A stretch of 51,352 bases of DNA from Deltaproteobacteria bacterium (GCA_005879805.1 VBKL01000057.1:1-51352), one strand, 5' to 3'. Shown: positions 34,770 through 44,457, counted from the first letter of the stretch. The notes: a model not told the origin generated them from the letters alone. Program-made: numbers and translations.

Positions 34770-36545
34770 ATGGACTCACGCGTCGTCACAACCAAGCTCC
34801 GCCTTCCCAAGCCGGTCGTCGATCTCGCCGGTCGCGCCGTGGGCGAGATTCTCGTCGCTCAGGGCGTCGTCACTCGCGAGAAGATCGACGAGGCTCTCGC
34901 CGCCCAGGCCGAGCGCGGCGGTCGCCTCGGCGAGGTGCTCGTCTCGCTGAAGGCGTGCAGCGAGGAGCAGATCCTCAAGGCGCTCGCGGCCCAGCTCGAG
35001 CTGCCGTACCAGATGCGGCTGAGCCCGGACGAAGTGTCGCAGGAGCTCGTCAAGCTGGTCCCGATCAACTTCGCCAAGCAGGCGCGGCTTCTGCCCCTGC
35101 GCATCGAGACCGACGGCGATCGCCAGGCGGTGGTGGCGCTGGCCGATCCGCTCGACACCGGCACGCTGGACAGCGTCCGGCTGCTCCTCGACGCGCCCAT
35201 CGCGCCGATCCTCGTTCCTTCGCAGGCGATCCTCGACTGCATCAATCTCGTCTACGACCGCGCCTCCAACGAGGCCGAGCAGCTGGTCGGCGACATGGAG
35301 GCGGGCGACCTCGACACCGTCGCCCACGAACTGGAAGAGCCGCAGGACCTGCTCGACTCGAGCGACGAGGCGCCCATCATCCGCCTCGTCAACTCGCTGC
35401 TCTTCCGCGCCGCCAAGGAGCGGGCGAGCGACATCCACATCGAGCCGCAGGAGAAGGACATCTGCGTCCGCTTCCGCGTGGACGGCGTGCTGCAGGAGGT
35501 GATCCGGCCTCCCAAGCGCTTCCAGAACTCGATCATCTCCCGCGTGAAGATCATGGGCGGCCTCAACATCGCCGAGAAGCGCCTCCCCCAGGACGGCCGC
35601 ATCCGGGTCAAGCTCGCCGGCCGCGATATCGACATCCGTCTCTCCACCACGCCCATCGTCTACGGCGAGCGCATCGTCATGCGTCTGCTCGACAAGAGCG
35701 CGGTGCTCCTCGACCTCGCCGAGATCGGCATGGACGCCGATCAGCTCGCCAAGATGGAGAGCCTCATCCACAAGTCGCACGGCATCGTGCTCGTCACCGG
35801 CCCCACCGGCTCGGGCAAGACCACCACGCTCTACGCCGCGCTCTCCAAGATCAACCGGCCCGACCTCAACATCATGACCATCGAGGATCCGGTCGAGTAC
35901 CAGCTCCAGGGCATCTCGCAGACGCCGGTCAATCCCAAGATCGAGCTCACCTTCGCGAACGGGCTGCGCAGCTTCCTCCGCCAGGATCCGGACGTGATCA
36001 TGGTCGGCGAAATCCGCGATCTGGAAACGGCGGAGATCGCCATCCAGGCCTCCCTCACCGGCCACCTCGTCTTCTCCACCGTCCACACCAACGACGCCGC
36101 CGGCGCCATCACCCGCCTCGTCGACATGGGCGTCGAGCCGTTCCTCGTCGCCTCCTCGCTGGTCGGCGTCCTGGCGCAGCGCCTGGTGCGCGTCCTCTGC
36201 AAGGACTGCCGGGAGCCGTACTTCCCCACCGCCGAGGAGCTGCGCGAGATCAACCTCACCACCGAGCAGGTGCGCAAGGCTTCCGGCGGCAAGCTCTACC
36301 GTCCGGTGGGCTGCGATCACTGCAACGGGACCGGCTACCGCGGCCGCGCCGGCATCTACGAGATCATGCTGCTCGACGACGACATCCGGCAGCTGATCCT
36401 GAAGAACGTCGACAGCGGCACCATCAAGAAGACGGCGGCGCACAAGGGAATGCGCTCCCTGATGGACGACGGCGCCAACAAGGTACTGCGCGGGGTGACG
36501 AGCGTCGCCGAGGTGCTCTCGGTCACGCAGGAAGACATGGCCTAG
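34770..36545 (+). CDS. gspE: Type II secretion system ATPase GspE
   Basis: 591 residues. An N1E/MshEN-type domain (GRAVGEILVAQGVVTREKID) precedes the motor domain (ASDIHIEPQEKDICVRFRVD). Walker A GPTGSGKTTTLYAAL lies near 345, and the Asp box IMTIEDPVEYQLQGISQTPV, Walker B (RQDPDVIMVGEIRDLETAEI) and the His box (TGHLVFSTVHTNDAAGAITR) follow. A four-cysteine zinc module (CKDCREPY ... CDHCNGTG, ~477-516) is intact. It powers pseudopilus assembly from the cytoplasmic side. ATG 34770 is 7 bp after gspD. Confidence 0.96.
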   Translation: MDSRVVTTKLRLPKPVVDLAGRAVGEILVAQGVVTREKIDEALAAQAERGGRLGEVLVSLKACSEEQILKALAAQLELPYQMRLSPDEVSQELVKLVPINFAKQARLLPLRIETDGDRQAVVALADPLDTGTLDSVRLLLDAPIAPILVPSQAILDCINLVYDRASNEAEQLVGDMEAGDLDTVAHELEEPQDLLDSSDEAPIIRLVNSLLFRAAKERASDIHIEPQEKDICVRFRVDGVLQEVIRPPKRFQNSIISRVKIMGGLNIAEKRLPQDGRIRVKLAGRDIDIRLSTTPIVYGERIVMRLLDKSAVLLDLAEIGMDADQLAKMESLIHKSHGIVLVTGPTGSGKTTTLYAALSKINRPDLNIMTIEDPVEYQLQGISQTPVNPKIELTFANGLRSFLRQDPDVIMVGEIRDLETAEIAIQASLTGHLVFSTVHTNDAAGAITRLVDMGVEPFLVASSLVGVLAQRLVRVLCKDCREPYFPTAEELREINLTTEQVRKASGGKLYRPVGCDHCNGTGYRGRAGIYEIMLLDDDIRQLILKNVDSGTIKKTAAHKGMRSLMDDGANKVLRGVTSVAEVLSVTQEDMA

Positions 36546-36551
36546 CCCGTC

Positions 36552-37847
36552 ATGCCCGTCTTCGAGTACAGCGGCCTGACCGAGGCGGGAAAGAACGTTC
36601 GCGGGGTCAAGGACGCCGAGAACCGCAAGGTCCTGCGCTCGATCTTGCGCAAGGACGGCATCTTCCTCACCGACGTCCGGGCGGCCGACGCCCTCGGCGC
36701 CGCGGCGGTCGCCGCCGGCACTAGCACCGGCACCGGGAAGACCGGCAAGATCGAGCTCAGCGGCCAGGGTCTCTCCCGCGAGGTCGATCTCCGCCAGGTC
36801 TTCGGCTCGCGCGTATCCGGCCAGGACCTGGCCATTGCCACCCGGCAGCTCGCCACCCTCATCGGCGCGGGCATCACCCTGGTCGATTCGCTCACCGCGC
36901 TGGTCGAGCAGGTCGAGCACCCGCGCCTCAAGCGCATCCTCGGCATCGTGCGGCAGAAGGTGAACGAGGGATCGTCGCTCGCCGACGCGCTCGCCGAGCA
37001 CCCCAAGGTCTTCACCACGCTCTACGTCAACATGATCCGGGCGGGCGAGTCGTCGGGCGCGCTCGACGTGGTGCTCGTCCGCCTCGCCGACTTCACCGAA
37101 GGCCAGGCCGCGCTGCGTAACAAGATCCTCGGCGCCATGCTCTATCCGGCGATCATGGTGCTGGTCGGCCTCTCCATCGTCGCCATCCTCTTCGTCGTCG
37201 TCATCCCCAAGGTCACCAAGATCTTCGACGACATGAACGTGAGCTTGCCGTGGACCACCCGGATCCTCATCGGGACCTCCACCTTCGCGCGCGACTACTG
37301 GTACCTGATCCTCGGCGCCATCCCGCTCTTCATCTGGGCCGTCCGCCGGTACGTGCGAACCGAGGGCGGGCGGGCCTGGTGGGACCGGACCAAGCTGCGC
37401 GCGCCGATCTTCGGCCCGGTGGTGCGCATGCTCGCGCTCGCGCGCTTCGCCAAGACGCTCGCTACCCTGCTCTCCTCCGGCGTGCCGCTCCTCACCGCGC
37501 TCGATATCGTCAAGAACATCGTCAACAACTCCATCCTCGCCAAGGTCATCGAGGACGCGCGCGACGCCATCCGCGAGGGCGAAAGCATCGCCGCCCCGCT
37601 CAAGCGCAGCGGGCAGTTCCCGCCGCTCGTGCACCACATGATCGCCATCGGCGAGAAGAGCGGCCAGCTGGAGCAGATGCTGGGCAACATCGCCCGCAGC
37701 TACGACTCGCAGGTGGAGATCCGCGTCTCCGCGATGACCAGCCTGCTCGAACCGGTCATGATCGTGATGATGGGCGGGGGCGTCGCCTTCATCGTCTTCT
37801 CCATCCTGATGCCCATCATGCAGCTCAACACTTTCGTGCCCCAGTAG
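36552..37847 (+). CDS. gspF: Type II secretion system inner-membrane platform protein GspF
   Basis: 431 residues starting MPVFEYSGLTEAGKNVRGVK, the standard GspF opening. Two T2SSF domains each carry the QLATLIGAGITLVDSLTALV / LATLLSSGVPLLTALDIVKN motif. Three membrane helices are visible (ILGAMLYPAIMVLVGLSIVA, then one near residue 245, and PVMIVMMGGGVAFIVFSILM at the end). It connects the GspE motor to the pseudopilins. The start is 6 bp after gspE. Confidence 0.95.
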   Translation: MPVFEYSGLTEAGKNVRGVKDAENRKVLRSILRKDGIFLTDVRAADALGAAAVAAGTSTGTGKTGKIELSGQGLSREVDLRQVFGSRVSGQDLAIATRQLATLIGAGITLVDSLTALVEQVEHPRLKRILGIVRQKVNEGSSLADALAEHPKVFTTLYVNMIRAGESSGALDVVLVRLADFTEGQAALRNKILGAMLYPAIMVLVGLSIVAILFVVVIPKVTKIFDDMNVSLPWTTRILIGTSTFARDYWYLILGAIPLFIWAVRRYVRTEGGRAWWDRTKLRAPIFGPVVRMLALARFAKTLATLLSSGVPLLTALDIVKNIVNNSILAKVIEDARDAIREGESIAAPLKRSGQFPPLVHHMIAIGEKSGQLEQMLGNIARSYDSQVEIRVSAMTSLLEPVMIVMMGGGVAFIVFSILMPIMQLNTFVPQ

Positions 37848-37855
37848 AGGACCCC

Positions 37856-38275
37856 ATGCAGAACCGCATCGAAAGACTGCGCCGACTCCGCCGCTCTCGC
37901 GGCATGACGCTCATCGAAATCATGGTCGTGCTCGTCATCCTCGGCCTCATCGCGGGCGCCATCGGCTACAACGTCTTCGGCCAGCTTCAGCAAGCGCAGA
38001 TCAAGACCGCCAAGCTCGACCTGCAGGCGATCTCGAACGGCGTCGACCTCTATCACGTCGAGACGGGCAACTGGCCAGACAACCTGCAGCAGCTGGTGCC
38101 CAAGTTCGTGCGCGAGATCCACAAGGATCCCTGGGGCACCGACTACGCGTTCGTCCGCGCCGGCGAGGGATACGACGTCTATTCGTACGGTCCGGACAAG
38201 GCGCAGGGCGGCGCCGACGACATCACCATCCACGGCGGTGAAGCGTCGGGGAGCGCCACCGCCCAGCAGAAATGA
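37856..38275 (+). CDS. gspG: Major pseudopilin GspG
   Basis: 139 residues. A basic leader ends in RSRG, then comes MTLIEIMVVLVILGLIAGAI, with Glu at +5 of the mature protein. Prepilin peptidase would cut after the Gly; the mature protein starts with Met rather than Phe. The C-terminal half keeps the GspG core: DLYHVETGNWPDNLQQLV, KDPWGTDYAFVRAG and YSYGPDKAQGGADDI, with the calcium-site Asp residues. It polymerises into the pseudopilus. ATG 37856 is chosen by leader length. Confidence 0.95.
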   Translation: MQNRIERLRRLRRSRGMTLIEIMVVLVILGLIAGAIGYNVFGQLQQAQIKTAKLDLQAISNGVDLYHVETGNWPDNLQQLVPKFVREIHKDPWGTDYAFVRAGEGYDVYSYGPDKAQGGADDITIHGGEASGSATAQQK

Positions 38276-38279
38276 TCCG

Positions 38280-38915
38280 ATGCGCGCGCGCGGCATGACG
38301 TTGATCGAGATCGGCATCGCCATGGCGATCGCCGCGGGCCTGCTCGCCATGGCGATCCCGGCCATCTCGAATGTCACGCGCGTGCAGCTGCGGCAGAAGA
38401 GCGGCCAGCTCGGAAGCGGGGTGCGCTCCCTCTACGGCGCGACCGCGCTCGCCGGCCACAGCTGCCGGCTGGTGCTCGATCTCGACAAGCAGGCGTACTG
38501 GTCGGAGTGTGCCGAGGGCGCCGTCCGCCTCGATCGCGCGGGCGAGCAATCGGCGGGCGGATCGCGCCGCGACAGCCGTGAGGAGGAGCTCCTCGCGAGC
38601 ATCCGCCCCGAGACGGCCAACGAAGAGGAGCAGGTGAAGCTCGCGCTCGCCCAGAAGAGCGCTTTCAAGGCCTCCGGCGACATCCCCAAGACCGACCTGG
38701 GCGGCTCGGTGCGCTTCCTCGACGTCTGGGTCCAGCACCAGTCGGAGCGGTACACCACCGGGAAGGCCTTCCTCTACTTCTGGCCGAGCGGCCTCACCGA
38801 GGTCGCCGCCATCCATCTCGGGCAGGGCGACGACGTGAACACCTTGCTCATCTCTCCCCTCTCCGGCCGCGTGCGCATCGTCTCCGGCCGGGTCGACGCG
38901 GAGGGGCAGCGGTGA
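38280..38915 (+). CDS. gspH: Minor pseudopilin GspH
   Basis: 211 residues. A very short leader (MRARG) is followed by MTLIEIGIAMAIAAGLLAMA, again with Glu+5 and a Met at the cleavage point. The rest is a beta-rich globular part with a charged insert (SRRDSREEELLASIRPETAN). The position after gspG and the N-methylation motif identify it as GspH. ATG 38280 gives the leader; the frame is open 14 codons upstream. Its stop overlaps the GTG start of gspI. Confidence 0.85.
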   Translation: MRARGMTLIEIGIAMAIAAGLLAMAIPAISNVTRVQLRQKSGQLGSGVRSLYGATALAGHSCRLVLDLDKQAYWSECAEGAVRLDRAGEQSAGGSRRDSREEELLASIRPETANEEEQVKLALAQKSAFKASGDIPKTDLGGSVRFLDVWVQHQSERYTTGKAFLYFWPSGLTEVAAIHLGQGDDVNTLLISPLSGRVRIVSGRVDAEGQR

Positions 38916-39655
38916 GGAACGCGGGGTTCACCCTCCTCGAGGTGATGATCAGCCTCGCCGTCCTGGCGGTGGCCCTGGTCGCGCTTTCCGGTCTCAACGG
39001 GGGCGCCGTGGCCATGCAGGCGTATGCCCGGCGAGCGACGCAGGCGACGCTGCTCTTGCGCAGCAAGATGTCGGACGTCGAGGAACAGCTCCAGAAGGAC
39101 GGATTCTCCGACTTCAACGACGACAAGCACGGCAACTTCGAGGACGACGAGGGTGGAGCGGGCTACGAATGGCGGGCGGAGATCCTCAAGCCCGACGTCC
39201 AGATGGACGCCGCGCAACTGCTCGGCCTGTTCGGGATCGGATCGCAGGGCGGAGCGTCCGGATCATCGGGCGGAACGTCCGGAACGGGCGCCCCGCCCAG
39301 TTCGCTCACCGCGGGGCTCGCCGGTGCGGCGCAGATGCTCGGCGGGGCCCAGGGCGGGGCCTCGGCGCTCTCGGCGCCGGGCTCGCCGGTCGCGGGCATG
39401 CTGCAGGCCCAGGCCACGGGCTTCCTCGAGACGCTCAAGAAGAGCGTGCGCGAGGTGCGCGTCACGGTGAGCTGGAAGGATGGCACGCAGGAGCGGAGCA
39501 TCTCCGCCTCGCAACACCTCGTCATTCTTCCCGAGATGGTCGGGAAGGCTGGCCAGACGCCGGTCGCGGCACCGACGCCGCCCACGCCCAATGTGGGGCT
39601 TCCGACCATCCGCCCCGCGCCTGCTGCCGGAAACCCCCTTGGAGCCGGACGATGA
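38912..39655 (+). CDS. gspI: Minor pseudopilin GspI
   Basis: 247 residues, about twice the usual GspI. GTG 38912 gives MRNAG then FTLLEVMISLAVLAVALVAL, the canonical prepilin helix with Glu+5. The body has a Gly/Ala/Ser-rich insertion (residues ~110-165: GGASGSSGGTSGTGAPPSS and onward) and a Pro-rich C-terminus (TPVAAPTPPTPNVGLPTI). Both look like disordered linkers. Start and stop overlap neighbouring genes by four bases, so translation is coupled. Confidence 0.85.
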   Translation: MRNAGFTLLEVMISLAVLAVALVALSGLNGGAVAMQAYARRATQATLLLRSKMSDVEEQLQKDGFSDFNDDKHGNFEDDEGGAGYEWRAEILKPDVQMDAAQLLGLFGIGSQGGASGSSGGTSGTGAPPSSLTAGLAGAAQMLGGAQGGASALSAPGSPVAGMLQAQATGFLETLKKSVREVRVTVSWKDGTQERSISASQHLVILPEMVGKAGQTPVAAPTPPTPNVGLPTIRPAPAAGNPLGAGR

Positions 39656-40380
39656 TCCGGCCTCCGTATGCGTCGCCCTTCAGGCCTCCGCGACTGGCGA
39701 CGCCGGCAAAGCCGGCCCCTGCGGCCGGATTCTCGCTGCTCGAGGTGATGATCGCGGTCGCGGTCCTCGGCCTCATCGGTGGCCTGACCTGGAAGAGCTT
39801 CGATGCCGCGTCCGATCTGAAGAGCCGGACCGAGCGCGCCGAGGAGCGCGATCAGACGGTGCGCGGGGCGATGAATCGCATCGCGCGCGAAGTCTCGATG
39901 ACTTTTCTCAGCGAGCACTACGATCACAAGAGGTTCCGCGAGCGGCCCACCCGCTTCGTGCTCAAGGACGGCCGCCGGGAGGCGGATCTCACCTTCACTT
40001 CCTTCGCCAACGAGCGGCTCGCCGTCGACGCCAAGGAGAGCGATCAGGCGCTCTTCGAATACAAGCTCGCCACCGATCCGGACGTGAGCGGGCGGCGCAA
40101 TCTCTACCGCCGGGTGAAGCCGATTCTCGACGAGGATCCCGACCGCGGCGGGCAGACGGGCGTGCTCGCCGAGGACGTGGTTGCCTTCTCGGTCGAGGCC
40201 TGGGACGCGCGCGACCGCGCCTGGCGGCCCGAGTGGGACACCAATTCGCCCCAGCAGAACGGCCAGATCCTCCTCCCCACCCGGGTGAAGATTTCACTGA
40301 CCGTGAAGGACGAGCAGGGCAAGGACAAGGCCTACACCACGCAGACCGACGTCATGCTGCTGCAGACGCTGGACTTCTGA
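39652..40380 (+). CDS. gspJ: Minor pseudopilin GspJ
   Basis: 242 residues. After an unusually long leader (MIRPPYASPFRPPRLATPAK, PAPAAG) comes FSLLEVMIAVAVLGLIGGLT with Glu+5. The body fits GspJ (RTERAEERDQTVRGAMNRIA, and FSVEAWDARDRAWRPEWDT near the C-terminus). Part of the leader (RPPRLATPAKPA) is encoded by the 34-bp repeat shared with the DNA glycosylase gene. The leader is ~26 residues, longer than those of its siblings. ATG 39652 overlaps the gspI stop; no alternative start lies closer to the cleavage site. Confidence 0.87.
   Translation: MIRPPYASPFRPPRLATPAKPAPAAGFSLLEVMIAVAVLGLIGGLTWKSFDAASDLKSRTERAEERDQTVRGAMNRIAREVSMTFLSEHYDHKRFRERPTRFVLKDGRREADLTFTSFANERLAVDAKESDQALFEYKLATDPDVSGRRNLYRRVKPILDEDPDRGGQTGVLAEDVVAFSVEAWDARDRAWRPEWDTNSPQQNGQILLPTRVKISLTVKDEQGKDKAYTTQTDVMLLQTLDF
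39683..39716 (+). repeat. 34-bp dispersed repeat, copy 2 (inside the gspJ leader)
   Basis: Identical over 34 bases to 22417-22450. It is read here in a different frame from copy 1 (RPPRLATPAKPA). The GCCGGC-AAA-GCCGGC palindrome at its 3' end could form a hairpin at the start of the gspJ message. Confidence 0.85.
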
Positions 40381-41515
40381 TGACGATGCGAAGGAGACAG
40401 GGCAAGGGTGTCGAGACACGCGGGGTGGCGCTCATCCTCGTGCTCACCACCATTGCCATCCTCACTTCCATCGGCGTCGACTTCAGCTACGGGTCGCGAG
40501 TGAGCCTGCGGCTCGCCGAGAACTCGCGGGACGAGCTTCGCGCCTATTACCTCGCCAAGTCGGCGGTGAACCTCTCGCGCCTGCTCCTCTACTTCCAGCG
40601 GCAGATAGACCTCACCTGGGTGCCGATCGGCCGGAGCCGGGTCAGCCCCGTGAGAACGCTCCGATGCGGCCGCTGGAAGGCGGGCCGGTCCATTCTTTTG
40701 GCACCTTCGAGGGCTCCTTCAAGGCCAAGATCGAGGACGAGAACAGCCGCATCAACGTCCGCGCTCTCGACAATCTGGGCGACAAGCCGCTCGCCATCTA
40801 CACGCAGCTCAGCGCAATGATGGGCGACCCGAAGTACGATTTCATCTTCAACGAGGCCGACGCGCAGAACGACAAGGTACGCCGCGAGGACGTGATGGTG
40901 GCGATGAAGGACTGGATCGACATCGACGAGAACGGATCGGCCATCGACCTGAACAGCGGCAGAAACCCTTTCGTGAACGCGTTCGGCGACGAGAATTCCG
41001 CCTACGATCGCTACGAGCCGCGCTACAAGGCGAAGAACGCTGCCTTCGACAGCCTGGACGAGCTGTTCATGGTCCGCGGCGTCAACGACCGCTTCATGGC
41101 CGCGTTCGGCGACCGCCTGACGGTGTGGCTGGACTTGAACGCGAAGCTCAACATCAACACCGACGATGCGCAGCAGATGATGACCAACATCCTCGCGGCG
41201 GCGAGCAACCCGGCCGATCCGAAGCTGCGCAACCCGCGGCTCCTGGAGACCATCGTGCAGGAGATCAAGGTGAAGAAGATGTTCTCCTTCTTCGGCCTCT
41301 CGGTCACCGATTTCATCGAGATCCTGAAGGCGAACGGGGTGGCGGTGAACCCGATCCTGCTCAGTCCGACCAACCCGGGCAACTTCCTCGGCGCGACCAG
41401 CGACACCTTCCGCATCGTCGCGACTGGACACGTGGGCCGCACCGACAAGCGCGTCACGGCCGTGGTGCGCTACGACGACCAGCTCGGCAAGCTCCTGTAC
41501 TGGAAGGAAGACTGA
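40380..41515 (+). pseudogene. gspK: Minor pseudopilin GspK, frame disrupted after the N-terminal helix
   Basis: From ATG 40380 the first frame gives a leader ending TRG, then VALILVLTTIAILTSIGVDF (GspK lacks Glu+5, as normal) and RAYYLAKSAVNLSRLLLYFQ. The frame is lost at about 40610-40660, and the rest of GspK continues in the second frame: PLEGGPVHSFGTFEGSFKAK, EDENSRINVRALDNLGD and on to the end at 41515, with VNDRFMAAFGDRLTVWLDL. Either a small frameshift or a short deletion in a Gly/Pro-rich linker explains this. GspK caps the pseudopilus tip and is needed for secretion, and all other gsp genes are intact. I therefore suspect a sequencing or assembly error as much as a true pseudogene. 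Confidence 0.85.
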
Positions 41516-42972
41516 TGCACCGGATCGTGGGCCTCGACGTAGCGGCGAACGAGCTGCGCATGGTCGCGCTGCAGAGCGGCTTCCGCGGTTTCGCGGTCGC
41601 CGACGTCCGTCGCGTACCGCTGCCGGAGGCTCCTTCGCTCGCCGAGCGCCTCTCGGCCGCCGTCTCGCAGCTTCCGCCGATGGGCGACGACGCCATCGCG
41701 GTCGCGCTGCCCGCCGCGCAGGTGGCGAGCTTCGTCTTCACGCTCCCCTTCGTCGATTCGCGGCGCGTCGAGCAGGTGCTCCCCGCCGAGGTGGAAGGGG
41801 CGATCCCCTTCGACCTCGAGGATGTGGTCTGGGACCACGCGGTCCTCTCGCAAGGAGACGGCAAGACCGAGGTGCTGGTCGCGGTGGTGAAGAAGACCGC
41901 GCTGCAGGGCATCCTCGGCAGCCTCGCCGAGGCGGGAATCGATCCCCGCATGGTGACCTTCGCTCCCCTCGCCCTGGGTGCTCTCGCCGAGCGCAAGCTC
42001 CTCGCCGACGGTGGCGAAGGCACCACCGCCCTCATCGAGGCCGGCCCGGATCGCGCCGCCCTCTGCCTCCTGTACGGGGACAAGCTTCTCCTCGCGCGAG
42101 CGCTGGCCACCTCGGGCCCGATCCTCTGGCAAGCCGCCCAGCGCGACGCCAAGGCGCGGGAGAAGATCCTCGGGCCGCTCCTGCGCGACATCAAGATCTC
42201 GCTTCGCGCCCGCGCCTCCGGTGAATTGCAGCGCGTCATCCTTGCCGGCGACCTCGCTGCCTTCCCCGAGATCGGCCATCGGTTCGAGATGGAGCTCAAC
42301 GCGCCCGCGGGCCCCCTTTCGCTCGCGCCTCCGCACGATGGAGCGAACGGCGCGGAGGCTCCGGAAATGTCGCTCGCGCTAGCGCTCGCGCTTCGCGCCC
42401 AGCAGCCCCGCGGCCGACTCGACTTCCGCAAGGGCGAATTCGCCTTCACCCGCAACCTGTCGCAGGTTCGCGGAACGCTCCTGCAGCTCGCCACGGCGGC
42501 ACTGCTTCTCTTGCTCCTCGCCATCGGCCTCGGCACCGCCCGGGTGGCTTCGCTCTCGCGGCAGGCCAGCGACTACGACGAGGCGCTCTGCGCGGCGACC
42601 AAGAAAACCCTGGGCACCTGCATGACGGACTACCGCCAGGCGGTCGGCGCGCTCTCCGGCGGCCGCTCCCGGGCAGCGGGGATTCCTCGTGTATCGGCGG
42701 CGGACATCCTCGCCCAGGTGGTGGCGCGACTGCCCGACACCTCGATGCCGGTGATCGAGGACATCGATCTCAACACCAGCACCGTCCGCATGCGCGGCAC
42801 CGTCGAGTCCTTCGGCAAGGTGGATGACATCGTCTCCGCCCTGCGCAAGGACCGCTGTTTCGGCGACGTGAAGCAGCCGTCCTCGCAGAAGGCGCGCGAC
42901 GGCAGCAACAAAGTCAGCTTCTCGCTCGAGTTCTCCTACACCTGCTCGGGTGAATTGCCGGGAGGCGCCTGA
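41515..42972 (+). CDS. gspL: Type II secretion system protein GspL
   Basis: 485 residues. The cytoplasmic actin-like domain (RIVGLDVAANELRMVALQSG, PAEVEGAIPFDLEDVVWDHA, TTALIEAGPDRAALCLLYGD) is the PilM/GspL fold. A membrane helix (LATAALLLLLLAIGLG, ~322-340) leads to a periplasmic ferredoxin-like domain (SMPVIEDIDLNTSTVRMRGT). GspL anchors GspE to the membrane and pairs with GspM. ATG 41515 overlaps the gspK stop, and its stop overlaps the gspM start. Confidence 0.92.
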   Translation: MHRIVGLDVAANELRMVALQSGFRGFAVADVRRVPLPEAPSLAERLSAAVSQLPPMGDDAIAVALPAAQVASFVFTLPFVDSRRVEQVLPAEVEGAIPFDLEDVVWDHAVLSQGDGKTEVLVAVVKKTALQGILGSLAEAGIDPRMVTFAPLALGALAERKLLADGGEGTTALIEAGPDRAALCLLYGDKLLLARALATSGPILWQAAQRDAKAREKILGPLLRDIKISLRARASGELQRVILAGDLAAFPEIGHRFEMELNAPAGPLSLAPPHDGANGAEAPEMSLALALALRAQQPRGRLDFRKGEFAFTRNLSQVRGTLLQLATAALLLLLLAIGLGTARVASLSRQASDYDEALCAATKKTLGTCMTDYRQAVGALSGGRSRAAGIPRVSAADILAQVVARLPDTSMPVIEDIDLNTSTVRMRGTVESFGKVDDIVSALRKDRCFGDVKQPSSQKARDGSNKVSFSLEFSYTCSGELPGGA

Positions 42973-43532
42973 TGGAAAAGCTGCGCGCCCTCTTCGCCGA
43001 TGCCCAGCAGTACCTCGCCGCCGCCTCGCCTCGCGAGCGCCGCCTCATCGGCTTCGCGGCGGCCGGCGTGACCTTCTTCTTCCTCCTCATCATCTGGCTC
43101 GGCTTCGGCAGCTCGATCCGCAAGCACGAGGACGCGCTCGAGGAGAAGCGGAGCTCCTTCGAGAGGGTACAGAAGCTCGCCGCCGGATTCGGCCGCGAGG
43201 AGCAAGAACGGCAGCTGCTCGAGGCCAAGCTGCGCCAGAGCCCGCCCGCGCTGATGGGATTCGTCGACGGCATCGCCCGCCAGGAGGGAGTCGAGATCGG
43301 CGGAATGTCCGATCGCGGAATCCGCGCCGTCGGTCAGGACGGCCGCCTGCGCGAGAGCAGCGTCGAGGCCAATCTCGGCAAGGTGCCGCTCGACAAGCTC
43401 ATGCGCCTCTTGCAGGACATCGAGCGGAGCCCCGGCGTGGTCCGGGTCCGCCGCCTGCACCTGCGCAAGTCGAGCGACAACAAGGAGACGCTCGACGTCA
43501 CCATGACGGTCAGCGCCTGGCAGGGAGCGTGA
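42972..43532 (+). CDS. gspM: Type II secretion system protein GspM
   Basis: 186 residues: a short cytoplasmic start, one membrane helix (RLIGFAAAGVTFFFLLIIWL), a coiled-coil stretch (KHEDALEEKRSSFERVQKLA) and a small ferredoxin-like periplasmic domain (KVPLDKLMRLLQDIERSPGV, VRVRRLHLRKS). The order after gspL, the length and the layout are those of GspM. It is translationally coupled to gspL and is followed 1 bp later by gspN. Confidence 0.9.
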   Translation: MEKLRALFADAQQYLAAASPRERRLIGFAAAGVTFFFLLIIWLGFGSSIRKHEDALEEKRSSFERVQKLAAGFGREEQERQLLEAKLRQSPPALMGFVDGIARQEGVEIGGMSDRGIRAVGQDGRLRESSVEANLGKVPLDKLMRLLQDIERSPGVVRVRRLHLRKSSDNKETLDVTMTVSAWQGA

Positions 43533-43533
43533 G

Positions 43534-44457
43534 ATGGCAGAGGCCGCTTCCGCACCCACAGCCACGACGCCGCTCCAGAAGCTGCGCGCCTTCGCGCTGC
43601 CGGTCGGCACGGTCCTCGCCTTCCTCGTCTTCCTGCTCGCCACCTTCCCCTTCGATACGCTCGCGCGCCGCATCGAGATCGAGGTGCAGCGCGCCGGCGG
43701 GGACATCACCATCGGCAGCATGGGACCCGCCTTCCTCGGATTCCGGGCCCGCGACGTGCGGCTGCGCCCGCCTTCCAGCTCGGGGCCGGCCCCGGAATTC
43801 CGTTTCGATTCGGTCACCATCCGTCCCGACCTCCTCGCCCTGCTCGGACGCCGCACTTCGTTCTCGTTCGCGGCCTCGGCGTTCAGCGGCACCGCCAAGG
43901 GGCACGCGGCCCTGTCGAACGATCCGCGCACGTCCGGTTCCCTGCAGTCGCTCACGCTGGAGATGGCCGACCTCGATCTGCGCTCGCTGCCCTTGAAGGA
44001 GGCATTCGGAGTCGAGCTTCTCGGCCGCGTCTCGGGCAAGACCGACCTGCCCACTCTGGTTCCGACGGAAACCACCACCGGAACGATCACGCTGTCCATC
44101 AAGGGCCTCGCGCTCGCCAACGCCACCGTCCAGGGTCTCACGCTGCCTCGGACGGTCCTCGGCGATCTCGATGCCAGCATCGTCATCGACAAGGGAACCG
44201 CCCGCGTGGAGCGGACCCAAACGAAGGGTGGCGACATCGATCTCGATCTCGAGGGCACCATCCGGATGCGGCCGCTGTTCTCGCTCTCGCAGGCTGATCT
44301 GCGCCTGAAGCTCCGTCCCGCGGAGCGGTGGCTCTCCACCAATCAATCGATGCGCGGACTGCTCGGGCTTCTCCAGAGGCAGCCGGACGGCGGCTATCTG
44401 GTGCCGCTCAACGGACCGCTGTCGCGGCTGCAGCCGCCGGTCAACGTCCGCTTCTAG
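43534..44457 (+). CDS. gspN: Type II secretion system protein GspN
   Basis: 307 residues. An N-terminal membrane helix ([20 protein letters not shown]) is followed by a beta-rich periplasmic domain with AsmA-like repeats ([30 protein letters not shown]-type strands, and [20 protein letters not shown]). This is the deltaproteobacterial type of GspN. It is the last gene of the operon. Its stop shares the bases CTAG with the stop of the converging pyrF gene, and no terminator is visible between them. Confidence 0.85.
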   Translation: MAEAASAPTATTPLQKLRAFALPVGTVLAFLVFLLATFPFDTLARRIEIEVQRAGGDITIGSMGPAFLGFRARDVRLRPPSSSGPAPEFRFDSVTIRPDLLALLGRRTSFSFAASAFSGTAKGHAALSNDPRTSGSLQSLTLEMADLDLRSLPLKEAFGVELLGRVSGKTDLPTLVPTETTTGTITLSIKGLALANATVQGLTLPRTVLGDLDASIVIDKGTARVERTQTKGGDIDLDLEGTIRMRPLFSLSQADLRLKLRPAERWLSTNQSMRGLLGLLQRQPDGGYLVPLNGPLSRLQPPVNVRF

